A program made the translations under genes and the position numbers. From Amoebidium appalachense (lineage: Eukaryota; Ichthyosporea): DNA of 64,000 nucleotides. Under the pieces are notes generated by a model. That model was not told the origin of the DNA. It worked only from the letters and a program-made list of their open reading frames with translations, and did not search any database. Positions within the stretch are counted from its first letter, which is position 1. The number at the start of each line of letters is the position of its first letter. The stretch lies in assembly GCA_963693365.1 (NCBI GenBank), contig CAVNZM010000012.1, positions 1,612,001 through 1,676,000 on the forward strand, in the 5' to 3' direction. Shown in pieces: positions 62,818 through 64,000 of the stretch.

Positions 62818-64000
62818 CTGTGGGTTACGACTCAAGAACACAGAACCTCGGTTTAAAACCGCAGATTATAATCGTTTTGCCTCTTCGCTCCATCAGCGGG
62901 TATTTTACAGCATAGTGCTTGCTCTAATAGTATAAGACCGAGTCATTACTAGTGCTAGGAAGTGGGTGTTGGGTGCACAGGATAACTCAACATACACAGT
63001 GTAGGTGTACAAATGTGGTTTGATACTTTGTTGGGCCCAAAGTTGAAAGTCGTCGCTTTGCCAAAGTGTCCGCCCCTGCAGCTGGAGGCTGGGTCGTAGC
63101 CTTGTAGGCACAATCAGCATTCCAAAGTAATCCAAACAGCCATTTAAGGTAACTGATCTTATCAACAAAATAGTGGATTGGCCAACTAAAATTTTCCATG
63201 AGCCGCCACAGATCCGAGTGAGATCCGAGCGTGGCCGGAGCGGAGCCTCAAACTGTCTTTTAACGGCTTGCTGTCGAGTGTCCGACGTCACGGCCTTACA
63301 AGCCTTGTGGCAAAACTGGTGGCAATCATTGTTGAAACATCACGGCTCCCTTCTGTTCTGCCTACTCTGCATTTCTGTTTACTGAACACCTAGCCTGAGA
63401 GCCCATATGATGGGCACGCACCGTGACGTCGACTGATACACAGGACGTATATATAGCCACGGCCTCCCTGGAGTCACACAACTGTACAGAGATGGGCTCA
63501 TGCGTGACAAGGCAATTTTTGAAGATAGATTTTTCGACAACTCTTCAACCATTCAAGCGCCGGAGGGTTGCGACTATTATATAGTGCCGAATTTTAGGTG
63601 GCTAGATATATTGCTGAGGAGTTCAACAAACCCGAGGAGAGTTCTCTAGTAGTGGTTAGGATACATGTTGCACATCTGCATGTAGGCATTTGGCATGGCA
63701 CAAGTAAGATTTAAATTCCAAAGGTGCAGGCTATGGTGGTGCCGTGTTTGTGTTAACAACGTTGGCACTTGTACTTGTACAAGGCGACGGGCTTCTGATT
63801 CAATATTTCTATTGAGAGATGTATTGCTACCGCACGCAAACAGAGTCCACCTCACAGTATGTACACCCGGCCACGATGTCTGTGACACACGTTAACATAC
63901 AGCCATGGCATCACCGACTTCCTTCTTGACATGGGTGACAAAAAAACGGGTGCCCTTAGATTATTTGCCAAGCTTTGCTCTTGCGCACGCCCCCCCCCCC
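62818..64000. other. 5' flank of the GEF gene, right window edge
   Basis: Unique DNA. A palindromic TATATATA lies at 63448-63455 with CRE-like TGACGTC and GACGTCAC sites at 63424 and 63283, which would suit a minus-strand promoter. A 70-residue minus ORF, 62987-63199 (MENFSWPIHYFVDKISYLKW at its start), is open but no donor joins it in phase to the next exon. The first coding exon remains unidentified. A C10 run ends the window. Confidence 0.4.

Noticed and set aside
63695-63895. 66-residue ORF at the right edge
   Set aside because: No motif or signal; expected by chance.

Overview
This is a nuclear genome window from a eukaryote. Spliceosomal introns with GT..AG borders, TATA and CCAAT boxes, and a RasGEF, a BTB/POZ protein, a UIM-tailed membrane protein and an acidic coiled-coil protein all point that way. 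No prokaryotic features were seen. The domain set (RasGRP-like REM/CDC25/EF-hand plus a BAR-like region) suggests an opisthokont, perhaps a unicellular holozoan, but the species is not identified. Well over half of the window is simple sequence: (CA/TG)n, (CT/GA)n, and poly-C/poly-G runs up to about 89 bp. Coding DNA sits in it as small islands. Almost all long open frames are low-complexity artefacts, so genes were rebuilt from exon islands using splice sites and intron phase.

Layout. 562-2311 (+): last exons of a gene that enters from the left, ending in a Lys-rich tail. 4336-5809 (+): intronless ATP-grasp ligase broken by one surplus C. 8886-22040 (+): about 15 exons for a type I membrane protein with signal peptide, extracellular region, Pro/Thr stalk, one membrane span and a short tail holding a ubiquitin-interacting motif. 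24536-25549 (+): intronless SDR-family oxidoreductase with an N-terminal hydrophobic anchor. 28160-33581 (-): six-exon coiled-coil/acidic-tail protein resembling the SNAPc 19 kDa subunit. 34084-34221 (+): possible 45-residue protein. 34834-36391 (+): three-exon BTB/POZ protein with an in-frame TGA. 39204 to about 62817 (-): at least 26 exons for a ~960-residue Ras-family exchange factor with REM, CDC25, two EF-hands and a C-terminal BAR-like region.

The genes do not form an obvious pathway. The two largest, a receptor-like protein with a UIM tail and a Ca2+-linked membrane-curvature GEF, both suggest signalling and endocytic membrane traffic, but that link is inference. Introns carry a dispersed, poly-C-associated repeat in two modules, several minisatellites (29, 26, 31, 42, 73, 92 and ~93 bp periods), a 41-bp perfect inverted repeat and a local triplication of the end of one GEF exon with its splice donor. 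Two of the three gene lesions lie in homopolymers and may be assembly errors. Exon borders come from reading by eye, with no transcript evidence.
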